This document shows positions 8,182-17,294 of a stretch of DNA of 64,000 bases, one piece after another. Position 1 is the first letter of the stretch. Each line of letters starts with the position of its first letter. The notes below the pieces were generated by a model. That model was not told the DNA's origin. It ran no database searches and was given only the letters and a program-made list of their open reading frames with translations. The position numbers and the translations under genes are program-made. The DNA comes from an uncultured Clostridia bacterium (lineage in GTDB: Bacteria; Bacillota; Clostridia; TANB77; CAG-508), in the NCBI GenBank assembly GCA_934168305.1, contig CAKPNF010000002.1, positions 62,001-126,000 on the forward strand, read 5' to 3'.

Positions 8182-9279
8182 ATGATTATTGATATGTCTT
8201 ATTGGACAAGAGTATTAAGAAGATTTTTATATGTAATATTAATATTAGTAGGATTATTTTTGGCATTTAAACTATCAATATTTTATATGCCTTTTTTAAT
8301 AGCATTCATAATATCTTTAATAATAGAACCAGCAATAAGATTCCTTATGAGAAAATTAAAATTAACAAGAAAAAAAAGCTCAATAATTATTTTTGTTATA
8401 GTATCAGCAATAATAATCGGTACATTAATATGGGGAGTAGTAGCATTAATTTCGGAAGCTTCAAATTTATTACAAGGGTTAAATGGATATGTAGAAAAAG
8501 CATACATATTATTTCAAAATTTTACTGGCAAATTTGATATGAGCAAAATTCATTTACCAAATGAAATAAATACAATAATACAAAATTCAACAGGAGGATT
8601 ATTAAATACAGCATCTAATTGGATTAGAAATGCTTTAACAGGATTATTAAATATTGTAACTTCAATACCAACAATTGCAATTTATTTTGTTGTAACGATA
8701 ATGGCATTATATTTAATATGTGTTGATAAGGTATATATTTTAGATCAAATTGAACATCACTTTCCAAAAAAATGGGTATTTAAAGTAGGAAATCATATTA
8801 GAGATTTGACAAAAACTTTAGGTGGATATTTAAAAGCAGAAGCTACTTTAATATTAGTTTCTTTTATAATATCTTTAATTGGATTATATATATTAAAATT
8901 TGCAAATTTTAATATTGAATTTCCGTTGTTAATGGCATTATTTATAGGATTTGTTGATGCATTACCAATTCTAGGTTCTGGAACGGTTATGGTTCCATGG
9001 GCTATAATTTCAGCATTAAATGGGGATTTGAAATTAGGTATTGCAATTATTGTTTTATTTATAATAATGTCTGTTATAAGACAATTTTTAGAACCTAAAT
9101 TAGTTAGTAAACATATAGGTACTCATCCTATTTTTACTTTGATTGCAATGTATACAGGATTTAAATTTATTGGTGTTATTGGTATGTTGATTGGTCCTAT
9201 TATACTGATTATTATAAAAAATGTTTTTGCAACTTTGATAGATGAGGGTGTATTTAAAAGTATTATGGATACAAAATGA
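8182..9279 (+). CDS. AI-2E/YtvI family integral membrane protein
   Basis: A 365-residue polytopic membrane protein of the UPF0118 (AI-2E transporter/PerM/YtvI) family. About eight hydrophobic segments are visible. The FVDALPILGSGTVMVPW element near residues 258-274 is the family signature, followed by IRQFLEPKLVSKHIGTHP. In spore formers the YtvI branch is a sporulation membrane protein of unknown transport role, and this length and N-terminus fit that branch. I chose ATG 8182, 10 nt after AGGAG, over an in-frame TTG at 8176 that is too close. It directly follows the palindromic element and has a separate promoter downstream for the next operon. Confidence 0.85.
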   Translation: MIIDMSYWTRVLRRFLYVILILVGLFLAFKLSIFYMPFLIAFIISLIIEPAIRFLMRKLKLTRKKSSIIIFVIVSAIIIGTLIWGVVALISEASNLLQGLNGYVEKAYILFQNFTGKFDMSKIHLPNEINTIIQNSTGGLLNTASNWIRNALTGLLNIVTSIPTIAIYFVVTIMALYLICVDKVYILDQIEHHFPKKWVFKVGNHIRDLTKTLGGYLKAEATLILVSFIISLIGLYILKFANFNIEFPLLMALFIGFVDALPILGSGTVMVPWAIISALNGDLKLGIAIIVLFIIMSVIRQFLEPKLVSKHIGTHPIFTLIAMYTGFKFIGVIGMLIGPIILIIIKNVFATLIDEGVFKSIMDTK

Positions 9280-9282
9280 TTT

Positions 9283-9312
9283 TTGACAACATTATTTAAT
9301 TTATGGTATAAT
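9283..9312 (+). promoter_or_regulatory. Strong sigma-A type promoter
   Basis: A consensus TTGACA (9283-9288) and a consensus TATAAT (9307-9312) are 18 nt apart. The promoter begins 4 nt after the preceding stop and precedes the three-gene unit starting at 9343. Confidence 0.8.
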
Positions 9313-9342
9313 TGTTTTAGTTTATGTTTAAGGAGAAATGTT

Positions 9343-9678
9343 ATGGTAAATGAATTCAAAGTTGTAACAATTATGAATGAAGCAATGTTAAAAACACTCA
9401 AAGAAAATCAGCAAAATTATGACGAAAATTTAAAAATTCAAAAATACTTAGAAGACGAAACTTTCTTTTTTAAAATAAAAAAAGAAGATGCACAAATTGT
9501 ACTAAAAAAAATTGGAGTACAAGAAGGGCAATTAGAAAAGGTATATAAAAAATTAATAGCACCAAATATTTATTATGAATTATTAAATTGTGGAAAGATT
9601 AAAGAAAATGATAATAATATAATCATTAAATATGACAAATACAATTCAGAAAATTTATTTAATAAAAAGAAGAAATAA
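9343..9678 (+). CDS. Hypothetical 111-residue protein
   Basis: No family recognised. The start is ATG 9343, because AGGAG lies 7 nt before it; an earlier in-frame start would overlap the promoter. The product is lysine-rich and mostly helical, and resembles a small cytoplasmic protein (KEDAQIVLKKIGVQEGQLEKVYKK in sense, with Lys/Glu alternation). There is no signal peptide or membrane segment. It is the first gene of a likely three-gene transcript with the two transglutaminase-like paralogues; its stop shares a base with an ATG upstream of the next gene. This suggests a functional link, as a partner or regulator, but nothing more can be said. Confidence 0.65.
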   Translation: MVNEFKVVTIMNEAMLKTLKENQQNYDENLKIQKYLEDETFFFKIKKEDAQIVLKKIGVQEGQLEKVYKKLIAPNIYYELLNCGKIKENDNNIIIKYDKYNSENLFNKKKK

Positions 9679-9689
9679 TGGAGGAAAAA

Positions 9690-10703
9690 ATGAAGGATGA
9701 ATATATAAAAAAATTTTATAATGAAGTAAATCAAGAATTAGATGGAGACTATAAAATAATATTGGAACCACCAAGAAACTTAAAAGAAGACTGGATAGAA
9801 TATGACCAAGTAAAATGGGAAATGGATAAGCAAATAAAAGAATTAGTAGACGAACTATTAAAAGATAGAACATTAAATTTTGAAGAAAAATTATTAAAAG
9901 TGTATGAATTTATTTGTTTAAACTATGTATATGATGTCAATGTATTATATTTTTTCAAAAAAGATATGAGTGACCCAGAAAATATAAAATATATTGCTGT
10001 AGATTGGTATGGAAGAATAATTGATGAAAGATGGAAAGAAAATAGAAAAAAACACAATAGGAGAGTTTGCTACGAATTTGCAAGATTTTATTCAAAAGCA
10101 ATAAATGAATTATTAGAGGAAAACAGTGAATATGAAGCTTTTATGTTAGGTGACAAAACAAATTTACACTATGTTGTTGGACTAACTGGAAAAGACTATA
10201 GTGCAATTTTAGATTTAGATAATTTTAATAGTTTAAAAGACTTGGCAAGACTTAAATTAGGATTAACAATTAAAGGAATAAATATATTAAGAGATGATAC
10301 GGGTAGATTACAAAAAGCAATAAATGAATTTAATAAAGATAAATTAAAAGAATTAGTTGAAGTAGAAAAAATAAAAAAAGAATTAAAAGATAAAGATATA
10401 GAAAAATATCTTAGTAGCATAGCTAATATTTTAAACGATTATAATATTGATCCACAAGGATTTTTTGAATATATGAGAATAATAATCGAAGATGAAAATA
10501 TTGAAATAGAAAAAATATGGAAAGAGATTAAAAATGTTCCAGAAAAAAGATATGTAAGATGTTTAATATTTAATATAGACTCAAAAACTTTTTTACTAGA
10601 CAGTGACACAAGAACGATAGAAAATATTGAAAAAGATAAATTAGATAAAAATTTATTTGTTTTCAATCCAGAAGAAAATGATTATAATTATTATGGAGGA
10701 TAA
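9690..10703 (+). CDS. Transglutaminase-like fold protein, paralogue A
   Basis: A 337-residue protein without signal peptide or membrane segment. A cysteine in NRRVCYEFARFYSKAINELL (about residue 125), a histidine in LHYVVGL and an aspartate in LDLDNF follow the order and spacing of a transglutaminase/papain-like Cys-His-Asp triad. Upstream is a conserved DWYGRIIDERW element. The C-terminal 130 residues are charged and helical. ATG 9690 is preferred because GGAGG lies 5 nt upstream, although ATG 9678 is possible. The next gene is a paralogue. The substrate is unknown; protease, cross-linking or deamidase activity are all possible. The fold assignment is by motif only. Confidence 0.6.
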   Translation: MKDEYIKKFYNEVNQELDGDYKIILEPPRNLKEDWIEYDQVKWEMDKQIKELVDELLKDRTLNFEEKLLKVYEFICLNYVYDVNVLYFFKKDMSDPENIKYIAVDWYGRIIDERWKENRKKHNRRVCYEFARFYSKAINELLEENSEYEAFMLGDKTNLHYVVGLTGKDYSAILDLDNFNSLKDLARLKLGLTIKGINILRDDTGRLQKAINEFNKDKLKELVEVEKIKKELKDKDIEKYLSSIANILNDYNIDPQGFFEYMRIIIEDENIEIEKIWKEIKNVPEKRYVRCLIFNIDSKTFLLDSDTRTIENIEKDKLDKNLFVFNPEENDYNYYGG

Positions 10704-10711
10704 TTTGTAAA

Positions 10712-11821
10712 ATGAGTATTGAATTAGAAAAAATTAAACGATTAAACGGTTTAACAACGGCAGCATTTAGAAGAAAGCATATAATTGTACTAAATCCGGA
10801 TGAAAAAATTGAAAAAACAGAAAATAATCCAAACATAATTTATGATGAAATAGGATGGAAAATACCTGAAAAAATAAGTCCTTTACTTAATGAATTAAAA
10901 AATAATAGCAAAATTAGTAATGAAGATAAAATATTAAAAATTTATGAAAAACTTTGCCAGGAATACATATATGATGACAATTTATTGTCATATATACAAA
11001 AAATTGATGATGATTCTTATGCACTACCAGACTGGTATGGTAGGTCTGTCGACCAAGAATGGGAAAAAAACAGAGAAACACATAATAGAAGAGTTTGCTA
11101 CGAAGTATCTAGATATCTTGCAAAATCTTTAACAGAATTATTTGAAAATAACAAAGATATGAATATTTGCATTCTTTGGGACAAAAGCCTCACTCATTAC
11201 TTTGTAGGATTAACATGTGATGAATACAGCTTGACATTGGATTTAGATAATTTTAATAACATTAAGGATATGACAAGAATAAAAACAGGTTTAACAGCAG
11301 AAGGAATTGAAATTCTTGAAGATAAAAATGAAAGATTTAAAAAAACACTTGATTATTATAACAAAGATAGATGTAAAAATTCTGTACAAAAAATAGAAGA
11401 TTATATAGATACAAACAAAAAACAAGAAGATATAAATCCCAATATTACAGGTGAACAAAAAAACTTAATATTTTTAAAAAATGCTGTAGAAATTTTAAAA
11501 AATAATCATGATATAGATTCACAAGGACTATATGAATACATAAAAGAAATTGTTGACGTTACATTGGGACCAGAATCAAGAAAAAAAGTTTGGAAAGAAG
11601 TAAAAGAAAAAAATGATGAACAGTCAAGATATATAAGATGCCTAATATTGGATATCGAAGGTCAAAAATATGTAATTGATGTTGATGATATGCAAATTAG
11701 AGAATTTAAAGAAGAAGAATTAAAGAGAGAAGACAGAAAATTTATACCTTATAAAGACTTACTTAGCGATGAAGTTATTAATTTCAGAAGTCGTAAAGAA
11801 GAACGCTATAAGGGAAGATAG
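10712..11821 (+). CDS. Transglutaminase-like fold protein, paralogue B
   Basis: A 369-residue paralogue of the preceding gene, separated from it by 8 nt. It repeats the DWYGRSVDQEW element, NRRVCYEVSRYLAKSL (Cys near residue 129), THYFVGL and LDLDNF, then TGLTAEGIEIL where paralogue A has GLTIKGINIL. It has about 30 extra residues before the last third. The conserved Cys, His and Asp support a catalytic transglutaminase-like core in both copies. There is no export signal, so an intracellular target is inferred. The tandem pair looks like an old duplication because outside the motifs the sequences differ widely. Confidence 0.6.
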   Translation: MSIELEKIKRLNGLTTAAFRRKHIIVLNPDEKIEKTENNPNIIYDEIGWKIPEKISPLLNELKNNSKISNEDKILKIYEKLCQEYIYDDNLLSYIQKIDDDSYALPDWYGRSVDQEWEKNRETHNRRVCYEVSRYLAKSLTELFENNKDMNICILWDKSLTHYFVGLTCDEYSLTLDLDNFNNIKDMTRIKTGLTAEGIEILEDKNERFKKTLDYYNKDRCKNSVQKIEDYIDTNKKQEDINPNITGEQKNLIFLKNAVEILKNNHDIDSQGLYEYIKEIVDVTLGPESRKKVWKEVKEKNDEQSRYIRCLILDIEGQKYVIDVDDMQIREFKEEELKREDRKFIPYKDLLSDEVINFRSRKEERYKGR

Positions 11822-11850
11822 TTGAAAACTTTACATAAATATGATATAAT
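11822..11850 (+). promoter_or_regulatory. Sigma-A type promoter for the DUF84 gene
   Basis: TTGAAA (11822-11827) and TATAAT (11845-11850) with a 17-nt spacer, about 48 nt before the next start. Confidence 0.65.
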
Positions 11851-11897
11851 AAAAATGTAATCAAAATTGATTTGCACAAAACTAGGAGGGCAACCAT

Positions 11898-12389
11898 ATG
11901 AAAGTGGCAATAGCAACAAAATCTCTTGATAAAATCGAAGGTATTAAAAAAGCTTTTTCTCGGTTTTTTGAAATAAACGAAACCGAAGTGGAAGTTTATG
12001 CAAAATCAGTTGAATCAGGTGTCTCAGAACAACCATTTGAAAATGAGACTTACCAAGGAGCACAAAATAGAACCAATAATATAATGAAAGAATTTTCAAA
12101 TATGGACTATTATATCAGTTGTGAAGCTGGGATAGATATAAACTTTGAAAAGTATTTCAATGTACAAGTAGTATGTATTTACGATTCAAAATCTAAAACA
12201 TACTTATGGGGTAAAAGTGCAGGTTGGATGATTCCATCTGAGGATATTGATGAAATTAAGCAAAAAAATCTTGATATTTATTTAAGAGAAAGGGGAATAA
12301 ACAGCATAGACGAGCTGCTTGGACCAGATAATGCAAGAAGTATTGCAGTAACTCATGCTACAGAACTAGCATTATCTTCTAAAAAATAA
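11898..12389 (+). CDS. DUF84 inosine/xanthosine triphosphatase-like protein
   Basis: A 163-residue protein of the DUF84 (YjjX-type) NTPase family, which hydrolyses non-canonical ITP/XTP. Visible family features are the N-terminal VAIATKSLDKIEGIKKAF, SGVSEQPFENETYQGAQNR near residues 50-70, CEAGID, and a C-terminal THATELAL. The start is ATG after an AGGAGGG site, with its own promoter and a terminator after it. It holds one of only two in-frame CGG arginine codons that I found in the window (11961-11963, residue 22). There the zero frame must be kept, because skipping the C leads to a stop four codons later. Confidence 0.85.
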   Translation: MKVAIATKSLDKIEGIKKAFSRFFEINETEVEVYAKSVESGVSEQPFENETYQGAQNRTNNIMKEFSNMDYYISCEAGIDINFEKYFNVQVVCIYDSKSKTYLWGKSAGWMIPSEDIDEIKQKNLDIYLRERGINSIDELLGPDNARSIAVTHATELALSSKK

Positions 12390-12410
12390 GGGACTGTAAA
12401 AAGTTTCACA

Positions 12411-12447
12411 GAAAGATGAGTGAAGAAATTTCACTCATCTTTCGTTT
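12411..12447 (+). terminator. Rho-independent terminator after the DUF84 gene
   Basis: A perfect 14-bp stem, GAAAGATGAGTGAA (12411-12424) with 12430-12443, and a 5-nt loop, followed by GTTTT. Confidence 0.85.
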
Positions 12448-12455
12448 TAAAACCC

Positions 12456-12498
12456 CAGGCTAAAGATATAAAAAATTTTTTCTAATGTCTTTAGCCTG
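12456..12498. repeat. Second intergenic hairpin
   Basis: CAGGCTAAAGA (12456-12466) pairs perfectly with TCTTTAGCCTG (12488-12498) across a 21-nt A/T-rich loop. It lies 8 nt after the preceding terminator and lacks a T run, so its role is unclear. Confidence 0.6.
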
Positions 12499-12566
12499 TT
12501 ATTTAAATAATATTTAATTGATTTTTATAATTTTTAAATATATACTAATAAAAGAGGAGGGAGAAT

Positions 12567-13085
12567 ATGGCTGGATATGTTATACACTTAGCAGTAGCTG
12601 AAGAATATTTAAGAAAACACAGATATATAAAAGAAAATTATAAAGAATTTATTGAAGGAGTAATTTATCCTGACAGTGTATCAGACAAATCGCTAACACA
12701 TTATGGAAGCAAAAGCAGTAAAGTAATATTAAAAGACTTTCTAAAAGAAAATAAATTAGAAGATAGTTATAAAAGAGGATATTTTATTCATTTAGTAACT
12801 GATTATTTATTTTATAATAAATATCTAGATATATTCACAAAAGATATATACAATGATTATGATATATTAAATAAATTCCTTATAGAAAAATATAATGTAA
12901 AAATTCCAAGTAAAGTACAGGATAAAGTTTTTAGTAAAGAAGGAAAAACAAAAATTTTAACAAAAAAATTAGCGGAAAAAGTAATAGATGAAATATCTGC
13001 TTTAGATTTAAAACAAATTGAAAAAGAAATAAAAGAAAATCCAAATGATGAAAAGTGGCTAAAATTTAATGAAAAAATAAAATAA
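12567..13085 (+). CDS. Zinc-dependent phospholipase C-like hydrolase, putative
   Basis: A 172-residue protein without a signal peptide. The N-terminal GYVIHLAVAEEYL, the FIEGVIYPDSVSDKS element and YFIHLVTDYLFY near residue 75 place His and Asp residues as in the zinc-dependent phospholipase C / S1-P1 nuclease-like superfamily (the PF00882-type proteins common in clostridia). The C-terminal half is lysine-rich and helical. The start is ATG after GGAGGG. The superfamily is recognised by motif spacing only and the substrate is unknown. It ends against a convergent minus-strand gene with a shared terminator between them. Confidence 0.6.
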   Translation: MAGYVIHLAVAEEYLRKHRYIKENYKEFIEGVIYPDSVSDKSLTHYGSKSSKVILKDFLKENKLEDSYKRGYFIHLVTDYLFYNKYLDIFTKDIYNDYDILNKFLIEKYNVKIPSKVQDKVFSKEGKTKILTKKLAEKVIDEISALDLKQIEKEIKENPNDEKWLKFNEKIK

Positions 13086-13086
13086 A

Positions 13087-13128
13087 AAAAGCAAATAATT
13101 AGCATATAAATGCAATTATCTGCTTTTT
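13087..13128. terminator. Bidirectional terminator
   Basis: AAAAGCAAATAATTAGC pairs with GCAATTATCTGCTTTT with two interruptions. A run on the left and T run on the right let it serve both converging genes. Confidence 0.75.
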
Positions 13129-13131
13129 ATT

Positions 13132-13684
13132 TTATAATACACCGGCAGTCGGAATATAACTATCATCAGGAGGATAAACATACTCCTCTTGAGAAGGCTT
13201 ATCAACAGACTTTATATCAGTAATCTTTATAATAGGCATATCACCATGATAATCGCCTTTAAAAATCTCACCAGTAACTTGAACCCAAGTATTATCATCA
13301 AAATTTTTAGATTCATCATATTCACAAAGAAAACCAACGACAACGGTTTGAGAATTTGAATTAACAATCATATCTCTTGCCAAAACAAATTGATTATCTT
13401 GCAAATCTAAAACTCTATAAACATATCCAGTAAAACAAATCTTTTTACCAACATAAGAATCTATATTCTCGTGAACAGACTTTAAAATATTGGTATAATT
13501 TTTAGGGGATATTTGAGAAACGCCACTTTGAGGAATACAACTATTTGACTTAGATGAATTATTTGCACCATTAAAAACTCTATACATAACTATTCCCAAT
13601 ATTATAATCAAAAGGATTATAACTCCAACAAAAAAATATTTAAAAATTTTACTTCCGATTTACTTTAACATTAAAAACAAACAT
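13132..13684 (-). CDS. DUF1980/YcgQ-like membrane-anchored protein, frame broken at CGG
   Basis: Reading from an ATG at 13684 (GAGGA upstream) gives MFVFNVKVN, then CGG AAG TAA. If the extra base at 13657 (a C on this strand) is skipped, the frame continues as GSKIFKYFFVGVIILL and on through 183 residues. Residues 15-32 are then a membrane anchor. The rest matches the DUF1980 C-terminal domain of TIGR03943 proteins: CFTGYVYR, FVLARDM, VGFLCEYD, FDDNTWVQVTGEI and a final EYVYPP. Members partner with a YcgR-type permease, which is not in the window. The only zero-frame alternative is a TTG start at 13611 with no ribosome site, which loses most of the anchor. Confidence 0.7.
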
Positions 13685-13752
13685 ATAAATCCTCTTTTCT
13701 ATGATATTTATTAAAATGTATGTTGATTTTAAAAATTTATGAATAAAATGAA

Positions 13753-13791
13753 AAAAGTATAGCACATAAAAAAAATATGTGTTATACTTTT
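13753..13791. promoter_or_regulatory. Hairpin in the divergent region before radA
   Basis: A 16-bp stem, AAAAGTATAGCACATA (13753-13768) against 13776-13791 with a single G-U pair and a short A loop. It lies between divergent genes, so it is not a simple terminator for either. It may sit in the radA leader or be an operator. Confidence 0.5.
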
Positions 13792-13840
13792 CTAAGTTAA
13801 AAAAGAGAGTCCATATTGACCAATTTACAAGGAGGAAAAA

Positions 13841-15207
13841 ATGGCAAAAAATAAAACAGTATTTGTGTGTAATGAATGTGGATACGAATCAACAAAATGG
13901 CTAGGAAAATGTCCTGCATGTGGAAGTTGGAACACATTTTTTGAACAAAAAATTATTGAGAGTAAAAACAATTCATTAAAAGCAGATAAAACATCTAATA
14001 ACACACCACAAAAATTAAATTCTTATGAAGCAAAAGAAACAATAAGAACATCAACAGGATTTGACGAGTTAGATAGAGTATTAGGAGGAGGACTTGTAAA
14101 AGGCTCTTTAATTCTACTTGGTGGTGAACCTGGTATAGGAAAGTCAACTTTAATTTTACAATTATGTGATAAAGTTAAAGGAGAAGGTAATGTTTTATAT
14201 GTTTCAGGGGAGGAATCTGCTGAACAAATAAAGTTAAGAGCAGATAGATTACGGAATTAATAATGAAGATATTCTATTTCTAGGAGAAACAGATATTGAT
14301 ATTGTAAATCAAAATATTATAGATATAAATCCTAAATTAGTAATAATTGATTCAATTCAAACAATGTATTCAGAAGAAATTTCTGCTGCTGCACGGAAGT
14401 GTAAGCCAAGTTAGAGAAATTACATCTCAAATTATGAGAGTATGTAAATCTAGAAATATAACAACAATAATAATTGGACATGTTACAAAAGAAGGAAACA
14501 TAGCAGGGCCAAGAGTATTAGAACATATGGTAGATACAGTACTTTATTTAGAAGGTGAAAGATATTTTTCATATAGGATTTTAAGAGGTGTGAAAAATAG
14601 ATTTGGTTCAACAAATGAAATTGGAATGTTTGAAATGAGAGGAGAAGGAATGTGTGAAATAACAAATCCTTCGGATGTTCTAATTTCAGAAAGAGAGGAT
14701 AATCCACCTGGTTCTTGCATAGTTTCTTGTATGGAAGGAACTAGGTCTGTACTTGTAGAATTGCAAGCACTAACAACTCAAAGTGTTTTTGGATTTCCAA
14801 AAAGAACTGCAAACGGTATAGATTATAATAGATTAGCACTTTTAATTGCAGTTTTAGAAAAAAGAGCAGGAATGAATTTAGGGTCACAAGACGTTTATTT
14901 AAATGTAGTTGGAGGATTAAAGATAAGTGAGCCTTCAATTGATTTAGGAATTTTAATGGTAACAGCCTCATGTTATAAAAATACTCCAATTGAAAAAGGA
15001 GTTGTTATAATGGGTGAAGTTGGTTTAACAGGGGAAGTAAGACGAATTAATTTGATTGAAAAAAGATTAAAAGAAGCCGAAAAATTAGGATTTAAAAAAT
15101 GTATAATTCCAGAAAGTAATAAAAAAGGGTTGAAAGAAGAATTTAAATTAGATATAATAGGTGTCAAAGACGTAAATGAGGCAATGAAAAAATTAGGATT
15201 AAGATAA
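13841..15207 (+). CDS. radA: DNA repair protein RadA, frame broken twice at CGG
   Basis: RadA/Sms is a RecA-like helicase acting in recombination branch migration. The N-terminus has the zinc finger CNECGYES and CPACGSW, followed by the Walker A GGEPGIGKST. At 14252-14254 the frame meets CGG and then AAT TAA; dropping the C gives GINNEDILFLGETDIDIV. At 14394-14396 it meets CGG again; dropping the C gives GSVSQVREITSQ, the conserved RadA block. KNRFGSTNEIG and a Lon-like C-terminal domain follow. The corrected length is 454 residues, normal for RadA. It is next to disA, as in Bacillus. Either the protein is made by two +1 shifts, or the sequence has two identical-type errors. Confidence 0.85.
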
Positions 15208-15269
15208 TATTGACAAGACTCAGATTTGAAAATAATTTAGATGGCTATAAATGAAATGGAGGAATAAAA

Positions 15270-16322
15270 TTGACAGAACTTCTAAAATTAATAGCACCAG
15301 GAACACCTATAAGGGATGGACTGGAGAATATACTAAGAGCTAAAACAGGTGCTTTATTACTAATAACTGATAATAATGATGTGATAAAGGAAATTGTTGA
15401 TGGTGGATTTTATATAAACGAAGAATACACATCTTCAAAATTATATGAATTAGCAAAAATGGATGGAGCAATTGTTTTAAGTGGTGATTTAAAAAGAATT
15501 CTATTTGCAAACGCACAATTGATACCATCAAGAGAAATAGAAACGATGGAAACAGGAACAAGACATAGAACAGCGGAAAGAACAGCAAAACAAACAGGAG
15601 AGTTAGTAATAAGTATATCTCAAAGAAGAAATATAATAACAATATTTAAAGGAAATTTTAGATATATACTTGAAGATACAAATGCAGTATTAAATAAAGC
15701 AAACCAAGGAATCCAAACATTAGAAAGATATAGAAAAGTATTTGATAATAGATTAAGCATATTGAATGAATATGAATTTAATGATATAGTTACTTTAAAA
15801 AATGTTATAGATGTTATACAAAGAGCTGAAATGGTAAGAAGAATCTCAGACGAAATTAAAAGACAAATATATGAACTTGGAAATGATGGAAGACTGGTAA
15901 ATATGCAATTAGAAGAATTAATGGGTGGATTAGAAAAGGAAGAGACATTAATAATAAAAGACTATCTTGCACCAGTTAAAGGCAAAAAGAAAAGAACATC
16001 AGAAAATGTTATGGAAGAATTATCACAAATACAATATGAAGAAATGACAAAAGAAGGAACAATTGCAAAATTATTAGGGTATGGAACATTTGACAATTAC
16101 GATGAAGTCGGAGTATATACAAGAGGATATAGAATTTTAAACAAAATACCAAGAATGCCATCAAACATAGTTGAAAATTTAGTATTGTCATTTAAATCAT
16201 TTCAACATGTATTAGCTGCTGATATAGAAAGTCTAGATGAAGTTGATGGAATTGGAGAAGTAAGAGCAAGAACAATAAAACAGTCATTAAGAAGAATGCA
16301 AGAACAATTTATGTTTGAATAA
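15270..16322 (+). CDS. disA: DNA integrity scanning protein, diadenylate cyclase
   Basis: A 350-residue protein that scans DNA and makes c-di-AMP from two ATP. The N-terminal DAC domain has the DGAIVLSGD and GTRHRTAERTA motifs (the DGA and RHR active-site elements). A helical spine follows, then a C-terminal helix-hairpin-helix DNA-binding domain around LDEVDGIGEVRARTI. The start is TTG, 8 nt after TGGAGG; there is no nearby ATG. It follows radA by 62 nt. In Bacillus, RadA interacts with and restrains DisA, so the order is meaningful. A possible weak promoter (TTGACA at 15210) lies between them. Confidence 0.95.
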   Translation: MTELLKLIAPGTPIRDGLENILRAKTGALLLITDNNDVIKEIVDGGFYINEEYTSSKLYELAKMDGAIVLSGDLKRILFANAQLIPSREIETMETGTRHRTAERTAKQTGELVISISQRRNIITIFKGNFRYILEDTNAVLNKANQGIQTLERYRKVFDNRLSILNEYEFNDIVTLKNVIDVIQRAEMVRRISDEIKRQIYELGNDGRLVNMQLEELMGGLEKEETLIIKDYLAPVKGKKKRTSENVMEELSQIQYEEMTKEGTIAKLLGYGTFDNYDEVGVYTRGYRILNKIPRMPSNIVENLVLSFKSFQHVLAADIESLDEVDGIGEVRARTIKQSLRRMQEQFMFE

Positions 16323-16340
16323 AAGAGAAGGAGAAGAAAA

Positions 16341-17114
16341 ATGAAAAAAGTAGAAAAATTAATTTGGATAATAGCATTAATAGCTATAATTGTATTAATA
16401 GGAGTTGTTGGATTTGGATATTACAAAAAGCTTACATTTAAAACTCAAAATCCAATTGTAACCATGGAAGTTGAAAACTTTGGAACTGTAAAAATGGAAT
16501 TATATCCAGACCAAGCACCAGAGACAGTTTCAAACTTCGTTGCATTAGCAAACAGAGGATTTTATGATGGAACTGCTTTCCACAGAGTTGTAAAAGACTT
16601 TATGGTACAAGCTGGTTCAAAAAATGGAGATGGAACAACAGGGGCAAAAATAAGTGATTTGAAAGATAATGGTGCAAATCAAGATTATACAATAAAAGGT
16701 GAATTTTTAGCTAATGGTGTAACAAATACAATAAAATTTGAAGAAGGAACGTTAGCAATGGCTAGAGCAGATTATACTCAATATTCATCAAGTCTTAAAG
16801 ATGAATCTTATAACTCTGGATGTTCACAATTTTTTATAATGACTAAAGAAAATACAAATTTAAACGGATATTATACAGCTTTTGGAAAAGTAATAGAAGG
16901 AATGGATGTAGTACATCAAATTGAAAATGTAGAAGTAAAGGTAGCAAAAGGACAAGAAGAAACAGAAGGAGCTGAAGTTAGTACACCAGTAAATGCACCA
17001 AAGGTAACATCAATTAGAGTTGAAACATATGGAGTAGACTATGGGTTGCCAGAAACATTAACACCATTTGATTATAAGACATGGTTATATAGTCAATATG
17101 GAATAAATCAATAA
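16341..17114 (+). CDS. Membrane-anchored cyclophilin-type peptidyl-prolyl isomerase
   Basis: A 257-residue protein with an N-terminal membrane segment (about residues 5-27) and a cyclophilin domain outside the membrane. AVANFV-like SNFVALANRGFYDGTAFHRV, FMVQAGSKNGDGTG-like, MARADY, GCSQFFIM and AFGKVIEGMDVV mark the family. A catalytic arginine is present in FHRV. The domain has inserts near residues 110-160. It folds extracytoplasmic proteins by proline isomerisation. The start is ATG with GGAGAAG upstream, 18 nt after disA. The C-terminal 45 residues beyond the fold are not recognised. Confidence 0.9.
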   Translation: MKKVEKLIWIIALIAIIVLIGVVGFGYYKKLTFKTQNPIVTMEVENFGTVKMELYPDQAPETVSNFVALANRGFYDGTAFHRVVKDFMVQAGSKNGDGTTGAKISDLKDNGANQDYTIKGEFLANGVTNTIKFEEGTLAMARADYTQYSSSLKDESYNSGCSQFFIMTKENTNLNGYYTAFGKVIEGMDVVHQIENVEVKVAKGQEETEGAEVSTPVNAPKVTSIRVETYGVDYGLPETLTPFDYKTWLYSQYGINQ

Positions 17115-17137
17115 AACTAAATATATTAAAATAAAAG

Positions 17138-17180
17138 TCTCTTTAATATTAGATTTAATATCTAAATGTTAAAGAGATTT
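17138..17180 (+). terminator. Probable terminator after the cyclophilin gene
   Basis: TCTCTTTAA (17138-17146) pairs with TTAAAGAGA (17169-17177), with a further inner TTAGAT/ATCTAA pairing. The T tract is short (TTT), so efficiency is uncertain. Confidence 0.6.
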
Positions 17181-17198
17181 AAAAAATTTAAAAAAAAT

Positions 17199-17227
17199 TT
17201 GCAATTTTACATAAAAGGTAGTATAAT
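17199..17227 (+). promoter_or_regulatory. Sigma-A type promoter for the SleB-type hydrolase gene
   Basis: TTGCAA (17199-17204) and TATAAT (17222-17227) are 17 nt apart. Confidence 0.55.
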
Positions 17228-17294
17228 AAAATTGGAAATAATTGTAAAAAATCATGTAATTATATTTGCGCATGAGAAAAAAAGGAGAAATTAT

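Noticed and set aside
12390..12405. GGGACTGTAAAAAG resembles an insertion-sequence terminal repeat
   Set aside because: No matching inverted end or transposase was found nearby. The following sequence is explained by two hairpins.
13841..15207. radA as a simple decayed pseudogene
   Set aside because: All motifs outside the two breaks are intact, and both breaks share the same C-before-GG form seen in essential fabD and accD. Ordinary decay would give mixed lesions.
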